DNA of 64,000 nucleotides from Myroides phaeus (GTDB lineage: Bacteria; Bacteroidota; Bacteroidia; Flavobacteriales; Flavobacteriaceae), in assembly GCF_009799805.1 (NCBI RefSeq), contig NZ_CP047050.1, positions 1,936,001 to 2,000,000 on the forward strand, read 5' to 3'. Shown here in pieces: positions 52,843-63,306 of the stretch. Positions within the stretch are counted from its first letter, which is position 1. The number at the start of each line of letters is the position of its first letter. A program made the position numbers and the translations under genes. The notes beneath the pieces are model-generated. The model worked only from the letters and a program-made list of their open reading frames with translations, did no database searches and was not told where the DNA came from.

Positions 52843-55812
52843 ATGAAATTCAAACAAACAATTCAATCAAAGCAGACAGGTAAAATGAGTACGCTTTTAA
52901 AGCAACTTGGACTTGGTGTTTTTGTATTGAGTGCACTTACGACACAAGCACAAAAGAAGCCACTTGATCATTCTGTTTATGATGGTTGGCAAAATATAGG
53001 AGCGAGAGCTTTCTCTAATGACGGACAATGGGTTTTGTATGCTGTGAATCCACAGGAAGGCGATAAAACACTTTATATAGAAACGACAGATAAATCGAAG
53101 AAGTTAACTGTAAATAGAGGAGAGAAGCCTGTGTTTACAGGTGGTTCTGATTATTCTGTCTTTGCAATTAGACCGACGTTTGCCGACTTAAAAGCGGTGA
53201 AAACAAAGAAGAAGAAAGAAGATGAGATTGCAAAGGACTCATTGGGTATTTACAACTTAAAAACGGGAGCATTAGTAAAATACGCTAATGTTAAGTCGTT
53301 TAAAGTACCTGAGAAAAAAGGGGCACACTTAGCTTACCTTTTAGAACCTGTGAAAGACACAGCAAAGTCTAAAGACAAAAAGCCAGCTAAAAAAGCGGGT
53401 AAAGATACTCCGTTAGACTTGGTGTTGGAAAACCTACAAACAGGGGAAAAGATTACGTATAACAATGTAAGTGATTACTACTTTGATAGTGAGGGACAGT
53501 ATTTAGTGTTTGTAACAAAGGATCCAAATGCTAAGAAGAAAGAGGATAAGAAAGACGACGCTAAGGAGGAAAAAACAGCTGAAACAACAGAAGAAGTTGC
53601 AGTTGTAGTTAACGAAAAAGAGGAAGACAAGAAAAAAGAGGAGGTTGCTGAAGAGGCAAAAGGTCCTTTTGGTGTGTTCGTTGTAGATTTAAAAACAAAG
53701 AAAGTAACAACTCTTTTGGAAGGAAAAGGGAAGTACACACAGTTTTCTTTTGATGATAAAGGAAAGCAGTTGGCTTTTGTAGGTACTGAGGATGAAGAGA
53801 AAGTATTGGTTAAAAAGTACACGCTTTATTACAGTGATTTGACAAAAGGGGCTACGGTTTTAGCAAATGACAAAACAAAGGGAATGCCTGCTAAGTGGGT
53901 ATTGTCTGAAAACTATAAACCGAGATTTAGCAAAAACGGGCAACGTATGTTTATTGGTATTGCGCCAGAACCGATTGCTAAGGATACAACGCTTATTGCT
54001 GATGACCACGCGATAGTGGATATTTGGCACTTTAACGAAGATTACGTGCAACCACAGCAGTTGGCTAATTTAGATAGAGATTTGAAAAAGTCGTTTATGG
54101 CTTCAATGAACTTGAAAACAAAAGCGGGTATTGTCGCTTTGGCTAATGAGCGAGTGAATAGTACGCAATTGGTAGATGAGGGAAATGCAAACATCGTTTT
54201 CTCAAGTTCTGACTTCGGAAATAGAGTTTCTACACAGTGGGATATTTCTGGGGTACGTTCATACTATATCGTTGATGTAAATACAGGTAAACAAACGGAG
54301 GTTGTGGCTGATTTACGTGGTTCAGCACGTATTTCTCCAAATGGGAATGCCGTAGTGTATTACAATAATGTAGAAGGTAATTGGTATGCTTATGACGTGA
54401 AGTCAAAAGTAAAGAAACAATTGAATAAAGGGCTTAATGTATCGTTTGCAGATGAAACATTTGATATGCCTGATAATGCGTATTCTTATGGTATTCAAGG
54501 GTGGACAGACAATGATGAGTCTGTTTTAATTCGCGACCGCTTTGATATTTGGGAGTTTTTCTTGTCGAGTAATAAAGCGCCAAGAATGGTTACTAACGGA
54601 TACGGACGTAAGAATAATATCGCTTTTGACTTGTTAAATGTAGAAGATGATAAACGTTCTTTCAGTAGAAATGAGCAATTAATCTTAGCTGCTTTTAATG
54701 AGAATACAAAAGAGGCGGGGTACTTTACAACGGAAGTGAAGAGTGCAAAAGAGCCACAATTGGTTACAATGCAACCTTATAACGGGTTTAGCTCGTTATT
54801 TAAAGCAAAAGACGCGGCTGTTTATGGTTATTTAAAAGGATCGTTTACAGAGTCTAACAACTTATACATCACTAAGGATTTGAAAAATGCAGTGCAACTA
54901 ACAGCTATCAATCCACAACAAAGTGAGTATAACTGGGGAACAAATGAGTTAGTTCATTGGACTACACCTAAGGGGAATGAGGCAACGGGAGTGTTGTTTA
55001 AACCAGAGGATTTCAATCCAGCGAAGAAGTATCCGATGATTGTGTACTTTTATGAAAAACTGTCTGACAACCTACACCGTTATGAGTCGCCAGCACCAAC
55101 GCCATCACGTTTGAATATTCCGTTTTTTGTAAGTAACGGGTATTTAGTGTTTACACCAGACGTTAGTTATGTTGACGGACATCCGGGTAAATCAGCAGAG
55201 GAGTATATCAACTCTGGGGTTGAGTATTTGAAAAAGAACAACTGGGTGAATGGTGATAAAATCGCTATTCAAGGACAAAGCTGGGGTGGTTATCAAGTGG
55301 CACACCTTATCACGGTTACAGATATGTATGCTGCAGCGTGGTCAGGAGCACCAGTGGTAAATATGACATCAGCCTATGGAGGTATCCGTTGGCAAAGTGG
55401 TATGAGTCGCCAATTCCAATATGAGAAAACACAGAGTAGAATTGGTAAAACACTTTGGGAAGGGTACGACTTATACGTTGAAAACTCGCCTTTATTCAAT
55501 ATGCCAAATGTGAAAACCCCCGTGGTAATTATGCACAATGACAACGATGGAGCTGTGCCGTGGTACCAAGGAATTGAAATGTTTATGGCTTTACGTCGTT
55601 TAGGAAAACCAGCTTGGATGTTGAATTACAACGGAGATGAGCACAATTTGATGAAACGTCAGAATAGAAAGGATATCCAAATTCGCCAACAACAATTCTT
55701 TGATTATTATCTAAAAGACGGTAAAGCACCGGTTTGGATGGTAAAAGGTGTACCAGCTACAATGAAAGGAAAAGATTGGGGATTTGAACTTACTGATGAA
55801 CAAGTGAAATAA
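52843..55812 (+). CDS. Secreted S9-family prolyl oligopeptidase-like peptidase
   Basis: A 989-residue exported peptidase. The signal peptide ends at about 36 (SALTTQA). An N-terminal beta-propeller-like region is interrupted by a Lys/Glu-rich low-complexity insert (about 225-270). The C-terminal hydrolase has the nucleophile in GQSWGG, acid in HNDNDGAVPW and His in GDEHNL. It cleaves peptides in the periplasm or outside. A terminator follows (AAGGGCTATCTAC / GTAGATAGCCCTT, 55831-55863). Confidence 0.9.
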   Translation: MKFKQTIQSKQTGKMSTLLKQLGLGVFVLSALTTQAQKKPLDHSVYDGWQNIGARAFSNDGQWVLYAVNPQEGDKTLYIETTDKSKKLTVNRGEKPVFTGGSDYSVFAIRPTFADLKAVKTKKKKEDEIAKDSLGIYNLKTGALVKYANVKSFKVPEKKGAHLAYLLEPVKDTAKSKDKKPAKKAGKDTPLDLVLENLQTGEKITYNNVSDYYFDSEGQYLVFVTKDPNAKKKEDKKDDAKEEKTAETTEEVAVVVNEKEEDKKKEEVAEEAKGPFGVFVVDLKTKKVTTLLEGKGKYTQFSFDDKGKQLAFVGTEDEEKVLVKKYTLYYSDLTKGATVLANDKTKGMPAKWVLSENYKPRFSKNGQRMFIGIAPEPIAKDTTLIADDHAIVDIWHFNEDYVQPQQLANLDRDLKKSFMASMNLKTKAGIVALANERVNSTQLVDEGNANIVFSSSDFGNRVSTQWDISGVRSYYIVDVNTGKQTEVVADLRGSARISPNGNAVVYYNNVEGNWYAYDVKSKVKKQLNKGLNVSFADETFDMPDNAYSYGIQGWTDNDESVLIRDRFDIWEFFLSSNKAPRMVTNGYGRKNNIAFDLLNVEDDKRSFSRNEQLILAAFNENTKEAGYFTTEVKSAKEPQLVTMQPYNGFSSLFKAKDAAVYGYLKGSFTESNNLYITKDLKNAVQLTAINPQQSEYNWGTNELVHWTTPKGNEATGVLFKPEDFNPAKKYPMIVYFYEKLSDNLHRYESPAPTPSRLNIPFFVSNGYLVFTPDVSYVDGHPGKSAEEYINSGVEYLKKNNWVNGDKIAIQGQSWGGYQVAHLITVTDMYAAAWSGAPVVNMTSAYGGIRWQSGMSRQFQYEKTQSRIGKTLWEGYDLYVENSPLFNMPNVKTPVVIMHNDNDGAVPWYQGIEMFMALRRLGKPAWMLNYNGDEHNLMKRQNRKDIQIRQQQFFDYYLKDGKAPVWMVKGVPATMKGKDWGFELTDEQVK

Positions 55813-55830
55813 TCCATTATTATAGCAAGA

Positions 55831-55868
55831 AAGGGCTATCTACAAGTGATGTAGATAGCCCTTTTTGT
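55831..55868 (+). terminator. Terminator of the S9 peptidase gene
   Basis: Perfect 13-bp stem (55831-55843 and 55851-55863), loop AAGTGAT, T-run. Confidence 0.9.
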
Positions 55869-55879
55869 TTGTATAAAGC

Positions 55880-56230
55880 GCGAAATGTAAGACGTGAAAC
55901 GTAATGCGTGAAACGTAAAACGTAATGCGTAAAACGTAATGCGTCGAAACAAAAACATCACAATTCAACTGATGCATAAAAACCCGAAATGTCATTACAA
56001 ACAAAAACATCACAATTTAACCGATGCATAAAAACTCGAAATGTCATTACAAACAAAAACATCACAATTTAACCGATGCATAAAAAAACCGAAATGTCAT
56101 TACAAACGAACATCACAATTTAACCGATGCATAAAAACCCGAAATGTCATTACAAACAAAAACATCACAATTCAACCGATGCATAAAAACCCGAAATGTC
56201 ATTACAACCGAACATTACAATTTAACCATC
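55880..56230. repeat. Tandem repeats: short ACGTAA-type, then ~52-bp units
   Basis: First a run of GTAATGCGT-GAAACGTAA-type short repeats (55885-55945), then five to six units of 50-53 bp, each with GAAATGTCATTAC and ATCACAATT(T/C)AAC and GATGCATAAAAA (unit starts near 55986, 56038, 56091, 56141 and 56193). ORFs crossing it are repeat artefacts. Confidence 0.85.
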
Positions 56231-56557
56231 GTAGGGGAATTATTATTCGCCCGCACGGCATACGACACGATGTATATCACGTATCCTTCCTGTTGTTTAT
56301 GTATAAACAAACAATACTGTAAGACGTGAAAGGTGTTGAATTTGAAGTATATAAAAGTGAAAAGAGGTTACCTAATCAGGTTAACCTCTTTTCTATGATA
56401 AAATAATGTGGGGACATTTATTTTTGTTGTGGTAATGTGCTTATTCACCACTCTTTTTATTTGCTGTAACTGTAGGATTGCGTATAGCAAAACAAAAGTG
56501 AAAAGAGGTTAACTTATCACGTTAACCTCTTTTCGTATAATAACAATATGGGTGCAC
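56231..56557. other. Intergenic region with decayed copy of the glycosyltransferase 3' end
   Basis: Two near-identical hairpins, AAAAGAGGTTA...TTAACCTCTTTT (56354-56393) and GAAAAGAGGTTAAC / GTTAACCTCTTTTC (56502-56535), each followed by TATTTTTGTTGTGGTAA. The left copy (56350-56480) matches the last ~25 codons and terminator of the adjacent glycosyltransferase, with stops, so a partial tandem duplication has decayed. Confidence 0.7.
56502..56535 (-). terminator. Glycosyltransferase terminator
   Basis: GAAAAGAGGTTAAC / GTTAACCTCTTTTC, 14-bp stem with 6-nt loop, ~23 bp after the minus-strand stop at 56558. A near copy is at 56354-56393. Confidence 0.85.
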
Positions 56558-57967
56558 TTATTTTTGTTGTGGTAACGTTCTCGTTAACCATCCTCTTTTA
56601 TTAGCTGTTGCAATAGCATAAGGCGTAATCCAGAACAATGTAAATGTGTAGAATAAGCTATATGGGTATGCCCAAAACGACTCAGCCACGCTATATCTCT
56701 TAGAGTAAAAGAATACTTGAATACTTGAAAAGATAAAGATACTTACCAAAGCAGAACTGATGAATAACAACGGTTGCGTGATGATGAAGTACAGCATTAA
56801 GAATGTCATTGGATAAGCCATAATAACACGTAACCATTGGTTTAGCAATAAGATTCTCGGACCTACTTTTGAACCTTCTCTAAAGTTGGTAAAAGCAAAC
56901 TTACTCATCATAATATTTTCACGTACGTTACTTCTTTCCCAACGGATAAACATCTTGTACAAGTTTTTATACTCTTCAGGAGTGTTTGTCAATACATAAG
57001 CATTTCGTTGAAACAGCACGTGGTATCCTTGTTTCAGAATCATATTAGTCATTGCTCTATCTTCACCGATGTCAGATGGTTGCCCCATAAATGTTTGGGT
57101 AATCCAATCTTCTAAACAGTTCATCACCGCTACTCGTCTATAAGCCGCTAAGGCACCAGGAGTACATAATACTGAACCTAAGGCACTCTGCGCAGAACGA
57201 ATAAACTCAAAACTAAACACAAAACTCACGTTTAGCATTTTAGGTATAATACCATCTTTTGTGTTTAATACACGTACGTTTCCACCCACAGCACCACATT
57301 TTTCATTGGTTACAAATGGGCTAACAAGGTTTCTAAGGGTGTCTTTCTTAACGATTGAGTCACTGTCAACCGTAATAAATACATCTCCTTTTCCAATGTT
57401 GAAACCTCTGTAAAGAGCGTGTCTCTTACCTTGGTTTTTGGGTTGTTGTAAAATAGTTACTCTATCTCCTAATTCCTCTTTTGCTTTCAACATCCACTGC
57501 CAAGTGTCGTCTTTACTACCATCGTCAATAGAAATAATCTCCAACTTTTCAGCAGGGTAGTTTCCTTTTACCAAGCTATAAAGCGTTTCATAAACTAATT
57601 TCCCTTCGTTATAAGCAGGTACAAGAACCGTACACGTTGGCAACTCCTCATCACTTACAGAAGCAACAGGTTTATAGCGGAAATACAGATAAACAATATA
57701 AAGTAAGAACGCGATTTGTATGCTTAGTAGAACAATTCCCAGATTAATGATAAACGTTCCCCAAACAGACTCTAAACGCTCTAAATGTAATTTCTCAAAG
57801 TGTGGTTGTAATTGATAAACTAAGATTACCCCAATAGTCATTACCATAAAAGTTCCTAATAATACTAAGTAATCTGTTGTGTTTAAACTCTTGTCTACAA
57901 ACTTGCCCCAAAAACTCTTTTTAGGTTGTTTGTTTTCTACGGTTTCGATGTTTTTATCAGTGCGCAT
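56558..57967 (-). CDS. Family 2 processive glycosyltransferase (membrane)
   Basis: A 469-residue protein. Two N-terminal membrane segments (about 33-53 and 70-92), GT2 catalytic domain with SIDDGSKDDTW, VDSDS (DxD) and the IRWERSN segment matching the QxxRW motif, then C-terminal membrane segments. It resembles hyaluronan/cellulose-synthase-like or poly-GlcNAc transferases that make and export a polysaccharide. Substrate unknown. Single gene with long upstream leader. Confidence 0.9.
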   Translation of the reverse strand: MRTDKNIETVENKQPKKSFWGKFVDKSLNTTDYLVLLGTFMVMTIGVILVYQLQPHFEKLHLERLESVWGTFIINLGIVLLSIQIAFLLYIVYLYFRYKPVASVSDEELPTCTVLVPAYNEGKLVYETLYSLVKGNYPAEKLEIISIDDGSKDDTWQWMLKAKEELGDRVTILQQPKNQGKRHALYRGFNIGKGDVFITVDSDSIVKKDTLRNLVSPFVTNEKCGAVGGNVRVLNTKDGIIPKMLNVSFVFSFEFIRSAQSALGSVLCTPGALAAYRRVAVMNCLEDWITQTFMGQPSDIGEDRAMTNMILKQGYHVLFQRNAYVLTNTPEEYKNLYKMFIRWERSNVRENIMMSKFAFTNFREGSKVGPRILLLNQWLRVIMAYPMTFLMLYFIITQPLLFISSALVSIFIFSSIQVFFYSKRYSVAESFWAYPYSLFYTFTLFWITPYAIATANKRGWLTRTLPQQK

Positions 57968-58316
57968 AATATTGTATTTAAGTGGTTTGTTTTTGCCGAT
58001 TGTTCAAAGAGAAAAGCTTTAGCATAAATTCAGTAAAGCGAGGTTTAATCCTCAAGGATGACTTTACTTAAAAGGTGGTGATATGTTAAAAAAACAGTCC
58101 TTTGCTTTCATTCGGTACTTACATAGGTTCAATAGTTGTGCCAACGCCTAAAATGGGGAGTAGAGGGCATTTCATCAAAAAAAAACTACACTATGTAGAG
58201 ATATAGGCAACGCTTTGAGGTATAATTACTCTATGAGAATTGTAGAGAAAGTCCTCATTATTAGATATTAACTTAAAATTTAGAAAGTGAATATGGAAGA
58301 AGGTAGGGGAAATAAA
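57968..58316. other. Leader region of the glycosyltransferase
   Basis: A 350-bp region that should hold the minus-strand promoter of the glycosyltransferase. I see no ORF and no clear structured RNA. Confidence 0.4.
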
Positions 58317-58360
58317 AAAGGAGCTGACTTCGCATTAAGTCAGCTCCTTTGTCTGTTGTA
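58317..58360 (-). terminator. Strong hairpin downstream of the amidohydrolase
   Basis: Perfect 14-bp stem AAAGGAGCTGACTT / AAGTCAGCTCCTTT (58317-58330 and 58337-58350), loop CGCATT. It lies 120 bp after the minus-strand stop of the amidohydrolase. Confidence 0.85.
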
Positions 58361-58471
58361 AATGGCCAAAAATCTGTTGTTTACACATCATTTTACCACT
58401 ATTGATGTTCGTGTTTAAATAAGTATTGTTTACTTTATTTACCAGGATATGTCAGCTCAAATTAATATTGT

Positions 58472-59797
58472 TTACAGCTTGTTTTTATACACCTTACCAT
58501 CCTTAATAATCAGCAATATTTTATTTGCTGGGTCTTGTAAGATGTCGATGTTTTCAAGCGGACTCTCATCTAATAAAATGATATCAGCATAAGCCCCTTC
58601 AGCAATCACACCCAAATCAGCAGGATACGGATTTCGTGGTCCGCTTAACTTCAGCAATTGGGCATTGTCATACGTAGCCATCTTTAAGATTTCATAGTTT
58701 GAAAACCACTGTTTCAAACGCAATAATATTTTGTTTTGAATTAACGGGTCTTTCGGACGTGTAACCAGGTCAGTACCAAAAGCTAATTTCACTTTGTGTT
58801 TCTTAGCCCATTTGTACACATTATCAGTTCCTGTTCCCACATATTCCTTATTTGCTTTTTGCAATGGGTCTGTATAATTACTTGAATCAGAGTCAAAAGG
58901 TTGCATACTCAACCAAACCCCTTTATCTGCTAATAATTTTACCGTAGCCTCGTCTAACAAATGACCGTGGTCTATACACTTCACCCCAGCTTCTACAGCT
59001 TGTCTAACCGCATTAGCTGTATAAGCGTGCACGGTTACATACGTACCCCAGTTGTCAGTCGCTTTCACAGCAGCTCTAATTTCCTCAACTGTATATTGCG
59101 TTGCGTCTAACGGATCGTAGATAGTCGCAACTCCACCACCAGCCATTACCTTAATCTGAGAAGCCCCTTTTCTAAGTTGGTCTCTCGTAGCTACAGTAAC
59201 TTCATATTCTCCATCAGCTACTACACTACCACCAAGGGTTTGAAAACGAGGAGGAGTATGGTCTAACATACGCGGTTCAGCCCAAGGGAAATTAGCATCT
59301 CCGTGTCCCCCTGTTTGTGAAATCATTGCCTCACTTGGGTAAATACGCGGTCCCTTGTTTAGCCCCATATCATTCGCTTGTTTAATCCCCGTTACGTGTC
59401 CCCCTAAATCGCGAACAGTCGTAAAACCGCGTTGTAGCGTGTTCTCAGACTCCTTTGCCGCATTGATAAAAAGGAAACTCTCATCGCCCAACATAATCAT
59501 CTGATTGCTGTTTGCTGCTAAGAAGGAGTGCCAGTGTGCATCAATTAATCCCGGCATTACAAACTTGCCTTTACCGTCGATTACTTGTATTTGTGGATTG
59601 TTATTCGTGTCTATTTTTCCAGTAGAAACTTTGGTGATTTTATTGTTTTCAATCAACACAGACCCTTTTGTAGTCTTTTGGTCCTTTCCGTTGAATATCT
59701 CTACATTTTCAAGTACAATGCCGTTTTGTGCATTCATTACAAAGGCAAATGAACTTAAAACAAGCGTAAAACCTATTTTCTTAATTGATTTAAACAT
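58472..59797 (-). CDS. Secreted amidohydrolase (imidazolonepropionase/prolidase-like)
   Basis: A ~441-residue exported metal hydrolase. A signal peptide (FTLVLSSFAFVMNAQ) follows the MFKSIKK start (59797; upstream frame is open but has no signal features). Metal ligands are DAHWHSF (HxH), VHAYTANAVRQAVEAG, DHGHLL and the Asp in FGTDLV. The family cleaves amide or ester bonds of small substrates such as dipeptides. Substrate unknown. Confidence 0.9.
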   Translation of the reverse strand: MFKSIKKIGFTLVLSSFAFVMNAQNGIVLENVEIFNGKDQKTTKGSVLIENNKITKVSTGKIDTNNNPQIQVIDGKGKFVMPGLIDAHWHSFLAANSNQMIMLGDESFLFINAAKESENTLQRGFTTVRDLGGHVTGIKQANDMGLNKGPRIYPSEAMISQTGGHGDANFPWAEPRMLDHTPPRFQTLGGSVVADGEYEVTVATRDQLRKGASQIKVMAGGGVATIYDPLDATQYTVEEIRAAVKATDNWGTYVTVHAYTANAVRQAVEAGVKCIDHGHLLDEATVKLLADKGVWLSMQPFDSDSSNYTDPLQKANKEYVGTGTDNVYKWAKKHKVKLAFGTDLVTRPKDPLIQNKILLRLKQWFSNYEILKMATYDNAQLLKLSGPRNPYPADLGVIAEGAYADIILLDESPLENIDILQDPANKILLIIKDGKVYKNKL

Positions 59798-60001
59798 AGT
59801 TGTGTCGTTTTGTTTATTATCGTAAAGATAGGTATTTAACATTCTTAATGGTTAACTAAATTGAGTTATATGTTTATTTATGAGGAATAGTGCAGTTACT
59901 TGTTTTCAAAAAATGGACTATTTTTGTAGGTATACATAGACAAATAGAAAACGGATACGCTTGATGAACGTCAGGGGTACGGTTACTTTAAAATACAAAT
60001 T

Positions 60002-62209
60002 ATGGCAAACAAGATAATAGGAGATTACAAAGCAGTATTAGACTTGGGAGAAATGCAATTAGACTTAATTGCTCATATTTCTGCTGAATTAACGGTTACA
60101 TTAGACTTGCCAACACAAGGGGCAATGGGGTTAGAGGCTACAAATGTAGTTTGTGAAGGAGACAGCCTATCGTTTAGCGTTGCCGCAATGGGACTTTCAT
60201 TTGCTGGTGCGTTGGAAGGTGAGAAGTTAGTGGGCGTTATCAAGCAAATGGAACAAGAAATGCCTGTTGTGTTTGAACCTACGGAGATTAAACTACCGGG
60301 TAATCCTGCGTTGGTTTCTACGGATGAGGAGTTGCAAGCATTGGCTAATCAGGAGAGTGGGGTTTATAAATACAAAGTGGAAGATTACTTTCAGCGACCT
60401 AAATCGTCTGCTTTTCAGTTGTCGCCAAATGGTAAATACTTGTCGTATCGCGAGAAAGACGAGAAGAATAAACGCCACGTTTACGTGAAGGAGATTGAAA
60501 CAGGTAACGTACTTCGCGTAATTGAAGAAGGAGAGGAGTTGGTACGTGCATATGGATGGATTAACGATGAGCGCTTGGTGTATATTATGGACCAAGGTGG
60601 AGATGAGAATTACCACATTTATGCGGTGAATGTAGACGGAGAGAATAATATGGATTTAACGCCGTTTGACAAGGTGCAAGCGGGGATTGTCAATATGCTG
60701 AAAGAGCAAAAAGACTACATCATCATTTCGATGAACTTAGATAATCCGCAGGTGTTTGAGCCGTATAAGATGAATATCAACACAGGGGAGTATGTGAAGT
60801 TGTTTACCAATGACGACCCTGCTAATCCGATTGCGGGTTATGATTTTGACAAAGACGGTAACTTAAGAGGCTACTCTAAAATGTACAACGGTGTACAATC
60901 GCAGTATTTCTTTAAGGTTGACGGAGCAGAGGAGTTTGAATTGTTTCAAACCATCAACTGGTCTGATACGTTCTCGGTTATGGCGTTCAACTATGCTTCT
61001 GACAACAAAGATGAGGCGTATGTATTGACAAACTTAGATTCTGACAAACAACGCATTGTATTGTACGACTTTAAAACTCGCCAAGTGGTCAAAGAGGTAT
61101 ATGCTAATCCTGAGTTTGACGCTTCTATCATTGGCTTGTCGCGCAAACGCAATTGGGAGATTGACTATTTGGGATATGAAGGAGAAAAGGTAATCATAGA
61201 ACCAGTAAGTGAGACTTTTAAAAAGATATATGCCGATTTGGAAAGCCATTTCGGAGCGTATGAGTACTCTATTGTTGCTAAAACAGATAAAGAAGACCGT
61301 TATTTAATCATTGTTCAAAGTGATAAATTGTACGGAACGTATTATAATTACGATACAGCTACAAGTGCGGTGTCGCCTTTGTATGATTTGATGCCACAGT
61401 TAAAAGAGGAGGATATGGCAGAGATGCGTCCTATTTCGTTTATCAGTAGAGATGGGGTTAAATTACACGGGTATATCACTTTGCCAAAAGCGGCGTTAGA
61501 CGGACAAAAAGTACCGTTGATTGTGAACCCACACGGCGGACCACAAGGAATTAGAGATAGTTGGGGCTTTAATCCAGAAACGCAGTTGTTTGCCAGTAGA
61601 GGATATGCAACTTTACAAGTAAACTTCCGTATTTCTGGAGGGTACGGAAAAGAGTTCTTTAAGTCTGGTTTCAAGCAAATCGGGCGTAAAGTGATGGATG
61701 ATGTAGAAGATGGGGTACACTATGTAATTGCACAAGGATGGGTAGATGCGGATAAGATTGCTATTTACGGAGCAAGCCACGGTGGATATGCTACGTTGAT
61801 GGGATTGATTAAAACCCCTGATTTATACCGTTGTGGAGTTGATTATGTGGGGGTGTCGAGCATCTTTACGTTCTTTGAGTCGTTCCCTGAATATTGGAAA
61901 CCGTATAAAGAGATGGTGAAGGAGATATGGTATGACCTTGACAATCCAGAGGAACGTGAAATAGCAAAAGAGGTTTCTCCTGTTTACCAGTTAGACAAGA
62001 TTACAAAACCGCTGTTTGTTGTACAAGGTGCTAATGACCCAAGGGTTAAGATTGCCGAGTCTGACCAGATTGTTGAAGCGTTAAGAAATAAAGGGTTTGA
62101 CGTTCCTTATATGGTGAAATACGACGAGGGACACGGGTTTTCAAAAGAAGAAAACAGTATCTCTTTTTACAAATGTATGATGGGGTTTGTATCAGAACAC
62201 TTGAAATAA
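60002..62209 (+). CDS. S9-family peptidase with N-terminal lipid/ligand-binding-like domain
   Basis: A 735-residue protein without a signal peptide. Residues 1-100 (IGDYKAVLDLGEMQLDLIAHISAE...) match the beta-domain found at the start of several Bacteroidota secreted hydrolases. A WD-like propeller follows (120-470), then the alpha/beta hydrolase with GASHGG (Ser), ANDPRV (Asp) and DEGHGF (His). It is predicted to cleave oligopeptides. A terminator-like hairpin (AAGCTGTC / GGCAGCTT) follows. Confidence 0.9.
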   Translation: MANKIIGDYKAVLDLGEMQLDLIAHISAELTVTLDLPTQGAMGLEATNVVCEGDSLSFSVAAMGLSFAGALEGEKLVGVIKQMEQEMPVVFEPTEIKLPGNPALVSTDEELQALANQESGVYKYKVEDYFQRPKSSAFQLSPNGKYLSYREKDEKNKRHVYVKEIETGNVLRVIEEGEELVRAYGWINDERLVYIMDQGGDENYHIYAVNVDGENNMDLTPFDKVQAGIVNMLKEQKDYIIISMNLDNPQVFEPYKMNINTGEYVKLFTNDDPANPIAGYDFDKDGNLRGYSKMYNGVQSQYFFKVDGAEEFELFQTINWSDTFSVMAFNYASDNKDEAYVLTNLDSDKQRIVLYDFKTRQVVKEVYANPEFDASIIGLSRKRNWEIDYLGYEGEKVIIEPVSETFKKIYADLESHFGAYEYSIVAKTDKEDRYLIIVQSDKLYGTYYNYDTATSAVSPLYDLMPQLKEEDMAEMRPISFISRDGVKLHGYITLPKAALDGQKVPLIVNPHGGPQGIRDSWGFNPETQLFASRGYATLQVNFRISGGYGKEFFKSGFKQIGRKVMDDVEDGVHYVIAQGWVDADKIAIYGASHGGYATLMGLIKTPDLYRCGVDYVGVSSIFTFFESFPEYWKPYKEMVKEIWYDLDNPEEREIAKEVSPVYQLDKITKPLFVVQGANDPRVKIAESDQIVEALRNKGFDVPYMVKYDEGHGFSKEENSISFYKCMMGFVSEHLK

Positions 62210-62407
62210 TAAAGATAAGCTGTCTTGTAAAAGGCAGCTTTTTTTATGCTTTGTTGTTACTTGTCTTGCCGCGTGTATTTAAGTTAAAGTGTAGCTTGTG
62301 TATCGCATTTTAAGGTGATTTATTGTGTTGTAAAAGCAACTTTAGTAAAATTAATTGCTTTTATTTCTGTGTTTTATGCTTTATGTTTGTCAACTAAACA
62401 CAACACG

Positions 62408-63220
62408 ATGAAATACACACTAATCGGAGTTTTGAGCTTGTTGAGCGTTTTAAGTGCTAATGCACAGACTCCAAAAAACTATGTAGAAGATACGCGCAAT
62501 ATTGCCAAAGGGAATATTGTGATGACTGATCTTGTAAAAAAAGGAGAAGATACCATTGTTGTAAACTACTTTGACGGAATTTTCCCAACGACGGATACGG
62601 AGGGTTGGACAAGAAAAATGGTGATTAAGGGAGAGAAACAGGGTAAAGATTATATTGTAACAAGTGATGTTTTTACAAAAGATGCAGCTGCTAATACTGC
62701 TGATGAAAAGCGTTATTCTAACAGTGTGCGTACGTATAAATATAAAGATGCAAAGAAATACACAACGGTAACTACCTTTTTTATTGAAGATGGTTTGTTA
62801 GAAACTAAAATATCAGACCAGAAGCAAAGTAGATATGAGTGCCATAATGTAGAGGGAACTAAGGTGGCTGATGCGAGTTGTTTTGTAACAATGGACAAAG
62901 AAAATGCTGCTAAAAATAGAGAATTAGTTACTTGTACATTACGCGATGAGGCAATAGCTATTTACAACGAGTACAAGTACACAATTCCTTTGGTGATTAT
63001 GACGCAGGTTAGTATTGACCCAAAAACAGGAGAGAAGAAGTTGTTTTTTGACGACTTGACAAAGTTTAGTATTTCAAAAGAAGACAATGATGTTATTGCA
63101 AAGCGATTAACGGCTGTAGTTGATGCCTTGCCAAATGAGGAGTTTACCTTTCCAAAAGACAGAAATGGCAACGTATATCCGTTGAATTTCTCAGTTCCCC
63201 TGAAATTTAGATTGAAATAA
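62408..63220 (+). CDS. Secreted hypothetical protein, 270 aa
   Basis: A ~270-residue exported protein: signal peptide MKYTLIGVLSLLSVLSANA then mature start QTPKNYVED. It is Lys/Thr/Asp-rich, with one Cys pair region (YECHNVEGTKVADASCF). No family recognised. The open frame starts at 62315 but the signal peptide sets the start at 62408. A terminator follows (AAAGCTACCT / AGGTAGCTTT, 63226-63251). Confidence 0.75.
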   Translation: MKYTLIGVLSLLSVLSANAQTPKNYVEDTRNIAKGNIVMTDLVKKGEDTIVVNYFDGIFPTTDTEGWTRKMVIKGEKQGKDYIVTSDVFTKDAAANTADEKRYSNSVRTYKYKDAKKYTTVTTFFIEDGLLETKISDQKQSRYECHNVEGTKVADASCFVTMDKENAAKNRELVTCTLRDEAIAIYNEYKYTIPLVIMTQVSIDPKTGEKKLFFDDLTKFSISKEDNDVIAKRLTAVVDALPNEEFTFPKDRNGNVYPLNFSVPLKFRLK

Positions 63221-63306
63221 TAAAGAAAAGCTACCTCATTTAAGGTAGCTTTTTTTGTATTTATAAGTAATGTGTTTGTACTGTTTATTTAACGTAAGTG
63301 TCCTAA

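Noticed and set aside
55986..56230. CRISPR array
   Set aside because: Units are tandem (50-53 bp) with near-identical content and no unique spacers; no cas genes in the window.
56041..56329. 93-aa and 61-aa ORFs across the 52-bp repeats
   Set aside because: Repetitive translation of intergenic repeats; no homology or start signals.
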